A stretch of 64,000 bases of DNA from Salinicoccus hispanicus (GCF_009831115.1 NZ_WUUK01000001.1:372001-436000), one strand, 5' to 3'; shown: positions 39,907 to 49,022, counted from the first letter of the stretch. Translations and numbers: made by a program. Notes: generated from the sequence alone by a model not told the origin.

Positions 39907-40533
39907 ATGGTGGATGTAAGGGTGATCTGGCAGAAATACCGTTTTATAATCGGTGGGACAGGGGGTTTCATTATTCTGATTCTGTTGTTCTTTTTGTTTT
40001 CACCAGGACAGGGAGTAGAGGTGATGGCCTATGAGCCGGAACCGATGCAGGAAGCAGCTTCTACGGATGAAGCATCTATCGAGGAGACTGTAGCGAAGGG
40101 AAACATTTTTGTCGAGGTAAAAGGGGCGGTCAAAAACCCCGGCGTGTTTGAACTTCCGCCTGATGCCAGAGTAAAGAATGTGCTTGAGATGGCACAGCTT
40201 GAACCGGAAGCGGATCTGCTCACGGTCAACCAGTCGATGAAGCTTGTCGATGAGCTGGTCATATACGTCCCAAAAGCGGGGGAAGAGGTTGCTGCCATTG
40301 AAGCGCCCGGCTCTCGAGAGGAAAGTACTTCCGGCGAAGAGATGGTGAATATCAATACGGCAACGATGGAAGAGCTGATGACGCTGAACGGCATCGGTGA
40401 GAAGAAGGCCCAGCTTTTCATGGACTACCGGGAAGAGAATGGACTGTTCATGAAACTTGAAGATATCAAGAACATCTCGGGAATCGGAGATAAAACGTAT
40501 GAAAGTCTGGAACCATATATTACAATAGATTAA
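39907..40533 (+). CDS. comEA: Competence protein ComEA (DNA receptor)
   Basis: Membrane-anchored double-stranded DNA receptor for natural transformation. 208 residues: an N-terminal membrane helix (about 14-33), an SLBB domain (about 58-118, FVEVKGAVKNPGVFELP), and a C-terminal helix-hairpin-helix pair (VNINTATMEELMTLNGIGEKK, about 140-205) that binds DNA. RBS AGGGGGA 6 nt upstream. The leader contains an AT-rich tract but no clear sigma-A promoter, as expected if transcription needs a competence activator. The operon with comEB and comEC appears intact. Confidence 0.94.
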   Translation: MVDVRVIWQKYRFIIGGTGGFIILILLFFLFSPGQGVEVMAYEPEPMQEAASTDEASIEETVAKGNIFVEVKGAVKNPGVFELPPDARVKNVLEMAQLEPEADLLTVNQSMKLVDELVIYVPKAGEEVAAIEAPGSREESTSGEEMVNINTATMEELMTLNGIGEKKAQLFMDYREENGLFMKLEDIKNISGIGDKTYESLEPYITID

Positions 40534-40553
40534 TAATGAAGAGGAGGGCGAAT

Positions 40554-41015
40554 ATGAGAATAGACTGGCACCAGTATTTTCTGGCACAGAGCCATCTGCT
40601 GAGTCTGCGTTCTACATGCGAGCGGCTCAAAGTAGGGGCGACGATAGTAAAGGACAATCGGGTGATTGCTGGTGGATATAATGGTTCGGTTTCAGGTGAA
40701 GCCCACTGCATCGATGTCGGCTGCCTGATTGAGGGAAAGCACTGCATCAGAACAATCCATGCAGAAATAAATGCACTGCTGCAATGTTCGAAGTTCGGGA
40801 TATCGACAGAAGATGCGAGTATCTACGTTACCCATTTCCCTTGTGTGCATTGTACGAAGTCACTGATCCAGGCGGGTATAAGTTACATATATTATGCAGA
40901 GGATTATAAGAACCATCCCTATGCACTGGAACTGCTGGATAAGACAGGTGTCCATTATGAGCGCATTGCTTTTAACAGGGATAACGTCATCGATGCACTC
41001 CATCAGCAGTCATGA
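40554..41015 (+). CDS. comEB: dCMP deaminase-like protein ComEB
   Basis: Deoxycytidylate deaminase family, 153 residues. Zinc and proton-shuttle site HAE at 69-71 and PCVHC with C97 and C100 are intact; extra cysteines and a histidine in HCIDVGCLIEGKHC are typical of dCMP deaminases. ComEB is not needed for DNA uptake in B. subtilis, so the role may be nucleotide metabolism. ATG 40554 is 7 nt after GAGGAGG; the in-frame ATG 40536 lies upstream of that site and is rejected. It overlaps comEC by 4 nt. Confidence 0.93.
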   Translation: MRIDWHQYFLAQSHLLSLRSTCERLKVGATIVKDNRVIAGGYNGSVSGEAHCIDVGCLIEGKHCIRTIHAEINALLQCSKFGISTEDASIYVTHFPCVHCTKSLIQAGISYIYYAEDYKNHPYALELLDKTGVHYERIAFNRDNVIDALHQQS

Positions 41016-43246
41016 TCCTTTTCCTCATCCTGCTGGCAATTCTTAATGGATATATCTTTGCAGGTCTCCCTGTCATCGGATTATTTTTCATTACCATCAC
41101 CAGTATAATCAGCTATAGAAAAATGGGAGGCGTGTTTCTACTCCTCCACTGTATAGTGACAGCCATCGTTTCGATGGCTGTTTTTATGTTGCCTGAAAAA
41201 ACATCAGTCGAGAGCGTCCCTTCTTTGACCATCACCGGATACAAGTACTATCAGGATGGCATCGCCCATACCGGTACCTACGATGGCAGACGGTACGACC
41301 TCTATCTCGAGGATGCGGTGAAGCTGCCGGTGGGCTATATGTGCCGAGGACTGTATGAAGTGCATATGCCGGGTGAGAACCGGAACTTCATCAAGATGGA
41401 TGACAGGATGATGATGAATATCAATGGACTTGATGGACGCATATATGAAACAGCCATCGATCCGGCAGCATGCAAGCATACCCGGAAGACGGCAGGGATG
41501 CGGCTGGCTGAAATCAGGGATGACTATATGGAGCGTGTACTCGGGGCGACCGAGCACGATTACAGGTTTGATATACTGACACTATCCATAGGAAACAAGA
41601 CATACATCACGTCGGAGTTCTTTGATGCACTGCAGAAGCTCGGCATCTATCATCTCTATGTCATTTCAGGCACCCATATCGCATTCATCAGCGGTATTCT
41701 TTTCTATACTCTCAATCGGCTGAGGCTGGATATTACAACCATCAAACTGATCATGATGACGAGCCTGGTCCTGTTCCTTTTCCTCAATTTCTTCAGCCCG
41801 AGTGTTTTCCGTGCCGTATTCATGACTGTAGTGCTGCTCGCGACGTCTTTCACGAGACGCAAGCCATATCTCGCCGTCATATCCCTGTCCGCCATCATCC
41901 AGATCATGCTCAACCCCTGGATTGTCTACCATGCCGGCTTCCAGCTGTCCTATATTACGACGTTCCTGATCATCTTGAGCCGGAACTACTGGAGCCAGTA
42001 TGGATTCTTTACACAGTTGTTCGGGATCACACTGATTGCGGAATTTTCCACCCTGGTGATCCTGCTGCATCAGTTCAACGAACTGAGTATCAGTGGCATC
42101 ATCATGAATCTCCTATTCGTTCCACTGTTCACCTTTCTCATATTCCCGATGGTGATTCTTTTCAACGTGCTCGCATTTACCCATCTGCCGGCATTCATGG
42201 ATCTATTCTATATGTTCACCTTCGGCATGCTGCGCCAGTTGATCACCGCTCTGGCTGAAGGGATGAACCATCGCATCTCGGTTGCCAATCTGAATTCTTT
42301 CTGGCTTATGGTCCTCGTTGTGCTGACATACTGGATGATCAGAACACTTTGTCTGAAGCAGTTCAAGAGACTTCTTCTGCTGGCTGCCTGCTTTGGCGTG
42401 TCCATCCTTCTGATCGGCAGGGTGTCCTATGAGGACTATACTGTGACGATGGTGGATGTCGGGCAGGGAGATGCATTTGTCATAGAGGACCATAGGAGGG
42501 GCACAGTCATCCTGCTGGATACGGGGGGGCAGTTCTATTTCCGGGAGACCGGACGGAAGCTCTCCGATAGAACGGTGCTGCCGTATCTCAAAGAGTCCGG
42601 TGTGAACCGCATCGACATGCTCATACTTTCCCATTTTGATCTTGACCACATGGGGGAGAGTCATCATATCATGACGGAAATGCCAGTGGATCATGTCTAT
42701 CTCAATGCGAATGATCCAGGATTTAAGGCATGGCATGAGAGTATGCCTTCAGAGTTTGATGGGAAGGTTGTAAATGCACTGGAGGTGCAGGAGATCAGAG
42801 CAGGTGGCATTCTGATTGAAAGGCTGTTCCCCGATGCTTCGCTGGAGGAGGAAGATACAAATCGGAACTCGCTTGTACTGAAAATACAGATCGAGGACTT
42901 CAGCTTTCTATTTACCGGGGACACTGATATGGAGATGGAGACGAGGGTGATCACGGAGCATGGAAAAATTGAAGCGGATGTCCTGAAGCTTGCCCATCAT
43001 GGCTCGGATACGTCGACAGGTGAACACTTCCTAGAAAACACAGCCTTTGCATATGGGCTTATTTCGGCAGGGGTGGATAACCGTTATGGTCATCCGCATC
43101 CGGAAGTCGTCCGAAGAGCCGGGGACCTTACACTGCTGGACACCACGAAGCATGGCATGGTACGCTTTACCATCAGGAATAACAAAATGTGCATCGAAAC
43201 CAAGCTCGATCAATCGATGGATCACTGCATAAAAAAAAAGAGCTGA
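41012..43246 (+). CDS. comEC: Competence protein ComEC (DNA channel)
   Basis: Polytopic membrane channel for single-stranded DNA import. 744 residues: N-terminal membrane helices with an extracytoplasmic OB-like domain (DUF4131), the central competence domain (YHLYVISGTHIAFISG, about 210-450) with many helices, and a C-terminal metallo-beta-lactamase-like domain with LSHFDLDHMGES and LAHHGSDTSTG that may degrade the non-transported strand. All parts look intact, arguing for retained transformability. Start ATG overlaps the comEB stop. Confidence 0.93.
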   Translation: MILFLILLAILNGYIFAGLPVIGLFFITITSIISYRKMGGVFLLLHCIVTAIVSMAVFMLPEKTSVESVPSLTITGYKYYQDGIAHTGTYDGRRYDLYLEDAVKLPVGYMCRGLYEVHMPGENRNFIKMDDRMMMNINGLDGRIYETAIDPAACKHTRKTAGMRLAEIRDDYMERVLGATEHDYRFDILTLSIGNKTYITSEFFDALQKLGIYHLYVISGTHIAFISGILFYTLNRLRLDITTIKLIMMTSLVLFLFLNFFSPSVFRAVFMTVVLLATSFTRRKPYLAVISLSAIIQIMLNPWIVYHAGFQLSYITTFLIILSRNYWSQYGFFTQLFGITLIAEFSTLVILLHQFNELSISGIIMNLLFVPLFTFLIFPMVILFNVLAFTHLPAFMDLFYMFTFGMLRQLITALAEGMNHRISVANLNSFWLMVLVVLTYWMIRTLCLKQFKRLLLLAACFGVSILLIGRVSYEDYTVTMVDVGQGDAFVIEDHRRGTVILLDTGGQFYFRETGRKLSDRTVLPYLKESGVNRIDMLILSHFDLDHMGESHHIMTEMPVDHVYLNANDPGFKAWHESMPSEFDGKVVNALEVQEIRAGGILIERLFPDASLEEEDTNRNSLVLKIQIEDFSFLFTGDTDMEMETRVITEHGKIEADVLKLAHHGSDTSTGEHFLENTAFAYGLISAGVDNRYGHPHPEVVRRAGDLTLLDTTKHGMVRFTIRNNKMCIETKLDQSMDHCIKKKS

Positions 43247-43260
43247 ATAATCAGCTCTTT
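43231..43260 (-). terminator. Terminator of yqzM (minus strand)
   Basis: Minus-strand stem AAAGAGCTGA / TCAGCTCTTT with TTAT loop followed by nine T residues. On the plus strand there is no T run after it, so it mainly ends yqzM, while its arm also encodes the last codons of comEC. Confidence 0.8.
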
Positions 43261-43396
43261 AGACACCGGCAACAATCTGGAAGATCTGGGCAACAACATA
43301 AATAGCTGTCAGGCCGAGGAATCCAACCAGGAAACCAAGTCCGGAGTCGACGATATCGTTGTTCTTGGATTGAACGTGCTTTTCGAATTTATTCAT
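43259..43396 (-). CDS. yqzM: YqzM-family small membrane protein
   Basis: 45-residue frame on the minus strand, too short for most ORF callers. It starts MNKFEKHVQSKNNDIVDSGL and continues with one hydrophobic segment (about residues 20-42). A strong AGGAGG lies upstream on the minus strand and a terminator directly follows the stop. B. subtilis yqzM, a small unknown membrane protein (PF14141), sits between comEC and holA in the same place. Function unknown. It is divergent from holA and convergent with comEC. Confidence 0.85.
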   Translation of the reverse strand: MNKFEKHVQSKNNDIVDSGLGFLVGFLGLTAIYVVAQIFQIVAGV

Positions 43397-43419
43397 GAGA
43401 TAACCTCCTAGACATATCA

Positions 43420-43432
43420 CCTATAGTATAGG
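43420..43432. repeat. 13-bp palindrome in the yqzM-holA divergent region
   Basis: CCTATAGTATAGG is a perfect inverted repeat (6-bp arms, 1-bp centre) between the two divergent starts. On the minus strand it contains TATACT, a possible yqzM -10. It may be an operator or simply AT-rich promoter DNA. Confidence 0.4.
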
Positions 43433-43490
43433 ATATTTTCATAAAAAAAGCTATAATGGATTTACAATCAGTACAGGAGCGACTCTATAG

Positions 43491-44453
43491 ATGGAAAAAC
43501 TACAACTTATATATGGCAGCAATACTATGAGAATTACAGAAAAGGCGAAATCCCTCGCGCAGAATTATGTCGACGAGCCGGACGCATTCAGCATCGTCAC
43601 GCTGAACTATAAGGAGACACCGGTCGAAGGCATCATTGAAGAAGCGCAGACACTGCCTTTCCTATCCGACCGCAAGGCAGTCATCGTAGATGATGCCTTT
43701 TCATTCACCGGTGCCAAAGTACGCTCTGAAATCGAGCATAATATCGATCTGCTCGTCGAGTACTTCAATAATAAGAATGACGATACACTGGTCATATTCA
43801 AGGTGTTCAGCGAACAGCTCGATAACCGTAAGAAGATCACCAAGCTGATCAAGAGCAAGGGCAAGATTACGGAAATCAGTGAAATGACCGAGCAGGAGAT
43901 CCGCGGATTCATCACAAATGAAGTGGACAGGGCAGGCGTGCAGATGGATGGACCGGCGGTTGATTTATTCATCCAGCTTGTCGGCATCAAGTACGAGCAC
44001 GTATCAAATGAGCTGCAGAAGGTACTGCTCTATGTCGAAGAGTCGGCTACAGAAGCGGATGTGCATGATATCGTCAGTGTAAGTCTTGAACAGAACATAT
44101 TCAAGCTGACCGACCTGATCCTGTCGAACAGGAAGGCAGAAGCCGTCAAGCTGCTTCGCGACCTCATTCTTCAGAACGAGGAGCCGATGCAGCTGCTCCA
44201 CCTCATCATCAGTCAGCTGAGACTGCTCTATCAGGTCAAGCTGATGCAGCAGGAAGGCTATCAGGGGGACTACATCGCGAAAGCCCTCAAAGTCCATCCA
44301 TACAGGGTCAAGCTCGCAAGCCGCGAAGTACGTAAATACCAGCAGGCAGAGCTTGAACGCAAGATGGTCAAATGCCGTGACATCGACTACAAGTTCAAAT
44401 CCAGCTACCTGGACAGGGAAACACTGTTCGAGCTGTTTGTGCTGGAAATATGA
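43491..44453 (+). CDS. holA: DNA polymerase III subunit delta
   Basis: Clamp-loader delta subunit that opens the beta sliding clamp. 320 residues with the HolA N-terminal fold (LQLIYGSNTMRITEKAK), RKAVIVDDAFSFTGAK, the domain II stretch IRGFITNEVDRAGVQMD and the C-terminal collar domain (EPMQLLHLIISQLRLLYQVK). ATG 43491 has GGAG at 11 nt, slightly long. TATAAT at 43452-43457 is a likely -10 but no good -35 is seen. A weak hairpin (44458-44480) follows. Confidence 0.93.
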   Translation: MEKLQLIYGSNTMRITEKAKSLAQNYVDEPDAFSIVTLNYKETPVEGIIEEAQTLPFLSDRKAVIVDDAFSFTGAKVRSEIEHNIDLLVEYFNNKNDDTLVIFKVFSEQLDNRKKITKLIKSKGKITEISEMTEQEIRGFITNEVDRAGVQMDGPAVDLFIQLVGIKYEHVSNELQKVLLYVEESATEADVHDIVSVSLEQNIFKLTDLILSNRKAEAVKLLRDLILQNEEPMQLLHLIISQLRLLYQVKLMQQEGYQGDYIAKALKVHPYRVKLASREVRKYQQAELERKMVKCRDIDYKFKSSYLDRETLFELFVLEI

Positions 44454-44496
44454 AAAATCCCCTCTCAGTCGAAGAGGGGAAGCAATATTTAAGGCA

Positions 44497-44525
44497 AATA
44501 AAAAAACCTTCCAAAAGAAGGTTTT
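44497..44525 (-). terminator. Terminator of rpsT (minus strand)
   Basis: Minus-strand stem AAAACCTTC / GAAGGTTTT with a TTTTG loop, followed by T residues; it begins within the rpsT stop codon. Confidence 0.8.
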
Positions 44526-44769
44526 ACTTTGTCATGAGTTGAGATTTCACACGTGCCGCTTTGTTAGTGTGGATCAAGTTCTTTTTAGAAGCTTTATCTA
44601 CGTGTTTAACAGCGTTGGAAATAAGTGACTCAACGTTTTCTGCATTGTTTGTTTTAGCAGTCATCGCACGCTTGACAGCAGTACGCATTTCGTTTTTCTG
44701 AGCAATATTTTGGCTATGAGCTTTTTCAGTAGTTTTCACTCTTTTGATAGCTGATTTAATGTTAGGCAT
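44524..44769 (-). CDS. rpsT: 30S ribosomal protein S20
   Basis: 81-residue basic protein of the small subunit that binds 16S rRNA. It starts MPNIKSAIKRVKTTEKAHS and keeps the lysine-rich helices of bS20. The start at 44769 follows GGAGGTGAAAGTA; an in-frame ATG five codons upstream is part of that Shine-Dalgarno and is rejected. It is monocistronic on the minus strand between holA and lepA, as in Bacillus and Staphylococcus. A 14-bp palindrome AAGTTGTACAACTT (44790-44803) lies in its leader. Confidence 0.96.
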   Translation of the reverse strand: MPNIKSAIKRVKTTEKAHSQNIAQKNEMRTAVKRAMTAKTNNAENVESLISNAVKHVDKASKKNLIHTNKAARVKSQLMTK

Positions 44770-44820
44770 TACTTTCACCTCCATCTTATAAGTTGTACAA
44801 CTTTAATTGCAACAAGATGT

Positions 44821-44849
44821 ATTTTATCAAATGTACGCAGGTTATGCAA
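44821..44849 (-). promoter_or_regulatory. Sigma-A promoter of rpsT
   Basis: Minus strand TTGCAT (44844-44849), 17-bp spacer, TAAAAT (44821-44826). Confidence 0.75.
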
Positions 44850-44866
44850 TATAAATAGAAAATGAA

Positions 44867-44895
44867 TTGAATGAAATTCCTATTATTGCTATAAT
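44867..44895 (+). promoter_or_regulatory. Sigma-A promoter of lepA
   Basis: TTGAAT (44867-44872), 17-bp spacer, TATAAT (44890-44895), placed 36 nt before the lepA start. Confidence 0.8.
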
Positions 44896-44930
44896 ACAAC
44901 CATTGTCATTAAGAGAAAGTTGGAAGATAA

Positions 44931-46754
44931 ATGAATGATCAAGAGCGTTTGAAACGTCAGGATAAAATAAGAAACTTTTCAATCATCGCCCATATTGATC
45001 ACGGCAAGAGTACACTCGCAGACCGTATTCTTGAAAACACCAAATCTGTCACATCAAGAGAAATGAAAGAACAGCTTCTCGACTCGATGGATCTGGAGCG
45101 TGAGCGTGGCATTACAATCAAACTGAACGCGGTTCAGCTTAAATATACGGCCAAGGATGGCGAGGACTACATCTTCCATCTTATAGATACGCCGGGACAC
45201 GTCGATTTTACATACGAAGTCTCCCGTTCACTCGCTGCCTGCGAAGGCGCAATACTAGTAGTGGATGCAGCCCAGGGCATCGAAGCCCAGACGCTGGCGA
45301 ACGTCTATCTGGCGCTTGATAATGACCTGGAACTGATTCCGGTCATCAATAAGATCGACCTGCCTGCAGCGGATCCGGAACGGATTGCACAGGAAGTGGA
45401 GGACGTCATCGGCCTCGACAAGGAAAGTGCCATCATGGCTTCCGCAAAAGCGAATATTGGCATTGAAGAAATACTCGAGAGTGTCGTCAAGACGGTACCT
45501 GCGCCTGCAGGCGATCCATCAGCACCCCTCAAGGCGCTGATCTTTGATTCCATTTTCGACCCATACCGCGGTGTCATATCTTCCATCCGTATAATGGAAG
45601 GGACGGTCAAACCGGGTGACAAGATCAAGATGATGGCAACCGGCAAGACATTTGAAGTGGCCGAAGTCGGTATCAATACACCAAAACCGCTCCCGGTACA
45701 GGAATTGACGGTAGGTGATGTCGGCTATCTAATGGCTTCCGTCAAGAACGTCAGCGACTCCCGCGTCGGTGACACCATCACGCTGGCTGATAATCCGGCA
45801 GAGAATGCGCTTCAGGGCTACAAGAAGATGACCCCGATGGTCTACTGTGGTATCTATCCGATCGACTCCGGGAAGTACAACGATCTGCGCGAAGCACTTG
45901 AGAAGCTGGAACTGAATGATTCTGCGCTCGTCTACGAGCCGGAGACATCCCAGGCGCTCGGCTTCGGCTATCGTACAGGCTTCCTCGGACTGCTTCATAT
46001 GGAGATTGTCCAGGAGCGCATCGAGCGTGAATTCGGCATCGAGCTGATTGCGACAGCACCATCCGTAATATACGAAGTATTCATGACAGACGGTTCCAAG
46101 GTCATCGTCGACAACCCGGCGGAAATGCCGGATCCGCAGAAGATCGACCACATCGAAGAGCCCTATGTGAAGTCGACGGTCATGGTACCGAACGACTATG
46201 TCGGTTCTGTCATGGAACTGTGCCAGAAGAAACGCGGCAATTTCATAACAATGGACTACCTCGATGATATACGTGTCAACATCATCTATGAGATCCCGCT
46301 GTCGGAAGTCGTCTTCGACTTCTTCGATCAGCTGAAATCCCAGACGAAGGGGTATGCATCATTCGACTATGAGCTGATCGGCTATAAGGAGAGCAGACTC
46401 GTCAAGATGGATATACTTCTGAATAATGAGAAGGTGGATGCACTGAGCATCATCGTCCACCGTGATTTCGCCTATGACCGCGGCAAGGTCATCGTGGAGA
46501 AGCTCAAAAACCTCATTCCGCGCCAGCAGTTCGAAGTGCCTGTCCAGGCGGCAATCGGCCAGAAGGTCATTGCCCGTACGAATATCAAATCGATGGGTAA
46601 GAATGTACTTTCCAAGTGCTACGGCGGGGATATCAGCCGTAAGCGTAAATTGCTCGAGAAGCAAAAAGAAGGTAAGAAGAAAATGAAGGCAGTCGGAAGT
46701 GTGGAGATTCCTCAGGAAGCATTTCTCGCTGTACTTAAAATGGACGAAGAATAA
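44931..46754 (+). CDS. lepA: Elongation factor 4 (LepA)
   Basis: Translational GTPase implicated in ribosome biogenesis and back-translocation. 607 residues: P-loop [13 protein letters not shown] (20-32), RGITIKLN switch [22 protein letters not shown]-like domains II, III and V, and the LepA-specific C-terminal domain with [29 protein letters not shown] split over its lysine-rich end. Shine-Dalgarno TTGGAAGA. A hairpin follows the stop, then hemW. Confidence 0.96.
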   Translation: MNDQERLKRQDKIRNFSIIAHIDHGKSTLADRILENTKSVTSREMKEQLLDSMDLERERGITIKLNAVQLKYTAKDGEDYIFHLIDTPGHVDFTYEVSRSLAACEGAILVVDAAQGIEAQTLANVYLALDNDLELIPVINKIDLPAADPERIAQEVEDVIGLDKESAIMASAKANIGIEEILESVVKTVPAPAGDPSAPLKALIFDSIFDPYRGVISSIRIMEGTVKPGDKIKMMATGKTFEVAEVGINTPKPLPVQELTVGDVGYLMASVKNVSDSRVGDTITLADNPAENALQGYKKMTPMVYCGIYPIDSGKYNDLREALEKLELNDSALVYEPETSQALGFGYRTGFLGLLHMEIVQERIEREFGIELIATAPSVIYEVFMTDGSKVIVDNPAEMPDPQKIDHIEEPYVKSTVMVPNDYVGSVMELCQKKRGNFITMDYLDDIRVNIIYEIPLSEVVFDFFDQLKSQTKGYASFDYELIGYKESRLVKMDILLNNEKVDALSIIVHRDFAYDRGKVIVEKLKNLIPRQQFEVPVQAAIGQKVIARTNIKSMGKNVLSKCYGGDISRKRKLLEKQKEGKKKMKAVGSVEIPQEAFLAVLKMDEE

Positions 46755-46783
46755 AGCCACTGCATAGTGGCTTTTCGTTTTGA
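46753..46783 (+). terminator. Terminator-like hairpin between lepA and hemW
   Basis: 9-bp stem AAAGCCACT / AGTGGCTTT with GCAT loop and a broken T tract (TCGTTTTG). The hemW start is only about 14 nt further, so partial termination is likely. Confidence 0.65.
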
Positions 46784-46796
46784 ATGGAGTGTCGTC

Positions 46797-47912
46797 ATGG
46801 CTGAAAGCCTATATATTCATATTCCCTTTTGCAACCGCATATGCACGTACTGTGACTTCAACAAAGTACTGATCAACAATCAGCCGGTCGACGGCTATCT
46901 GGATGCACTGATCAGAGAGCTTCAGACAATCGAAGCGCAGAGTTTGAGGACCATCTTCGTCGGTGGTGGTACACCAACCGCACTCAGTGAAGCGCAGCTC
47001 TCCCGTCTGCTTGCAGCAGTTACCGACCGTTTCCAGGTAACCGAAGAGTTCACGTTCGAGGCAAACCCCGATGAACTGACACCTGGCAAGCTCGATGTAT
47101 TAAATAATTATGGGGTGAATCGCATCAGTCTCGGTGTGCAGACATTCAATGAAGATCTGCTCAAAGTACTCGGACGCTCCCATGGCTATGATGATATATT
47201 CAATGCCATCAACCATATGGAGAAGATCGGGCTCGACAACTATTCACTCGACCTGATGTACAATCTGCCCGGGGAGACGATGCAGGATCTGGATGACAGT
47301 CTCCGGCACGTGCGCACACTGTCACCAAAGCACATCTCCTGGTATTCATTGATCATCGAACCGCATACCGTATTCTACAATCAGATCAGAAAGGGCCGGA
47401 TGAAAGTCGATGACGATGATATCGAAGGACAGAAGTACGAGCATGTCATCAATGGCCTCAGGGCCCTCGGCTATCCGCAGTACGAGATTTCGAACTTCTC
47501 ACAGCCGGCCTTTGAATCGGAACACAACAAGACGTACTGGAAAAATGCCCCGTACTACGGCGCCGGCGCCGGCAGCCATGGCTATATCGACAATACCAGG
47601 TACTACAACATCAAGCCGGTCAACCACTACATCCAGTCCATGGAAGAAAAGGGCTCGGTCGTCAAGGAGACACTGGAACTGGATAGGAAGGCGCAGATGG
47701 AGGAGGAGATGTTCCTCGGCCTGCGCATGAACCGCGGTGTAGATGTCGAGCGGTTCGGCTCGAAGTTCGGCCGTTCCATGGATGATGTCTATGGCTCTGT
47801 CATCAGGCAGGAGATGGACAAGGGGCATGTCAGGAGCAGCCGCGGCTACATTGCACTGACGGATAAAGGACGGATGGTCGGCAATACGGTCTTCATGGAA
47901 TTCCTGCTGTAG
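46797..47912 (+). CDS. hemW: Radical SAM heme chaperone HemW
   Basis: Coproporphyrinogen dehydrogenase-like radical SAM protein now regarded as a heme chaperone. 371 residues with the CxxxCxxC cluster at C12, C16 and C19 (PFCNRICTYCDF), GGGTPTALS and the EANPDELT motif, and a HemN C-terminal domain. The HemN-type N-terminal extension with its additional cysteine is absent, fitting HemW. ATG 46797 is 8 nt after GGAG; the in-frame ATG 46767 lies in the lepA hairpin and is rejected. Confidence 0.92.
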   Translation: MAESLYIHIPFCNRICTYCDFNKVLINNQPVDGYLDALIRELQTIEAQSLRTIFVGGGTPTALSEAQLSRLLAAVTDRFQVTEEFTFEANPDELTPGKLDVLNNYGVNRISLGVQTFNEDLLKVLGRSHGYDDIFNAINHMEKIGLDNYSLDLMYNLPGETMQDLDDSLRHVRTLSPKHISWYSLIIEPHTVFYNQIRKGRMKVDDDDIEGQKYEHVINGLRALGYPQYEISNFSQPAFESEHNKTYWKNAPYYGAGAGSHGYIDNTRYYNIKPVNHYIQSMEEKGSVVKETLELDRKAQMEEEMFLGLRMNRGVDVERFGSKFGRSMDDVYGSVIRQEMDKGHVRSSRGYIALTDKGRMVGNTVFMEFLL

Positions 47913-47944
47913 AGTGGGAATCGGATATTAATTGAACATATGGA

Positions 47945-47973
47945 TTGACATACTTTGACCATTTTGATAAATT
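47945..47973 (+). promoter_or_regulatory. Sigma-A promoter of hrcA-grpE-dnaK
   Basis: TTGACA (47945-47950), 17-bp spacer, TAAATT (47968-47973), directly upstream of CIRCE. The -10 is a 4-of-6 match. Confidence 0.6.
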
Positions 47974-47977
47974 AATA

Positions 47978-48004
47978 TTGGCACTTGAGGATAAAGAGTG
48001 CTAA
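47978..48004 (+). promoter_or_regulatory. CIRCE operator (HrcA binding site)
   Basis: TTGGCACTT (47978-47986), 9-nt spacer, GAGTGCTAA (47996-48004). The right arm is the exact consensus and the left arm differs at two positions from TTAGCACTC. It overlaps the transcription start region, so HrcA would block the promoter. Confidence 0.93.
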
Positions 48005-48011
48005 TGAGGTG

Positions 48012-49022
48012 ATGTCAATTTTAACCCAGAGACAGGAAATCATACTATTTTCAATAGTCGACGATTTTTTGAAGGTCATGATGCCGATCAGTTCCAAGCA
48101 TCTTATTGAAAAGTACAGGCTTGACATCTCTTCAGCAACAGTGAGAAACGAAATGGCAAAGCTCGAAACGGACGGATATCTGACCAAGCCGCATACATCG
48201 GCAGGCAGGATCCCGTCCCGCAAAGCACTCAGGTTCTATACCGGAATGCTGAGCGAGGAGCTTGGCGGATCCAAAAGTCAGCTTAATTTCGATTTCCATC
48301 CCGAAGTGGAGGAGATGGATCGAGGTGGCATGACACGCTCACTGGCCGACGTGATCAGCAGTACAACGCAATATCTGACACAGGTTTCCTTGACTGAAGA
48401 AGATGAAATTATCAAAGGTCTTTTTCTGACACCCATCACCACAAACACACTACTTCTTATCATCGTCCTCGAGTCGGGAACAATCAGAAAAATACCGGTC
48501 GATAGCGATGACTTTGTCACTGTTCCGGAACTTGAAAAGCTCGGTAATGAAATGAATGTCCTGTCATACGGACAGCCGCTCAGCAGCCTGCCATCGATCA
48601 TCGATCAGATGCAGGTCGCGCCGCACCTCAGTGTGCTGAAAGCAAGTATACGGCGATCTGTCGTAGGCGGCATCAGTGAGCCGCAGAAAGTGATCGGGCA
48701 TTCAGGATTCAATCATCTGATCCATCAGATCAGCTCTGATATCAGTACGCTTCAGCTGCTGTATGACGATATGGAATCAGATCAGTTGAATGATATCATC
48801 GATCTCAATACAATAGATGGGGTCGACGTATACTTCAGTGACGAGCTGAACAGGGATTATGATTCGATTTCTGTCATTGCGACGAATTTCAGTTTCAATG
48901 GCATGAATGGAAACCTTATGATAATCGGTCCTGAAATGATGGGGTACAAGGAAGTCATACGGCTCATGTACGCTATACGGAACCAGGAAATGAAAAGGAG
49001 TGAACACAGTGACGGAAAATAA
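48012..49022 (+). CDS. hrcA: Heat-inducible transcription repressor HrcA
   Basis: Repressor of class I heat-shock genes, binding CIRCE and assisted by GroEL. N-terminal winged helix (LTQRQEIILFSIVDDFLK ... SSATVRNEMAKLETDGYLTKPHTSAGRIPS) is followed by the GAF-like and dimerisation parts. Start is doubtful: ATG 48012 lies inside the 8-nt Shine-Dalgarno match GAGGTGAT (48006-48013). ATT 48018 has 8-nt spacing from GAGG and aligns with the first residue of other HrcA proteins, so initiation at ATT is likely. The end overlaps grpE by 14 nt. Confidence 0.93.
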   Translation: MSILTQRQEIILFSIVDDFLKVMMPISSKHLIEKYRLDISSATVRNEMAKLETDGYLTKPHTSAGRIPSRKALRFYTGMLSEELGGSKSQLNFDFHPEVEEMDRGGMTRSLADVISSTTQYLTQVSLTEEDEIIKGLFLTPITTNTLLLIIVLESGTIRKIPVDSDDFVTVPELEKLGNEMNVLSYGQPLSSLPSIIDQMQVAPHLSVLKASIRRSVVGGISEPQKVIGHSGFNHLIHQISSDISTLQLLYDDMESDQLNDIIDLNTIDGVDVYFSDELNRDYDSISVIATNFSFNGMNGNLMIIGPEMMGYKEVIRLMYAIRNQEMKRSEHSDGK

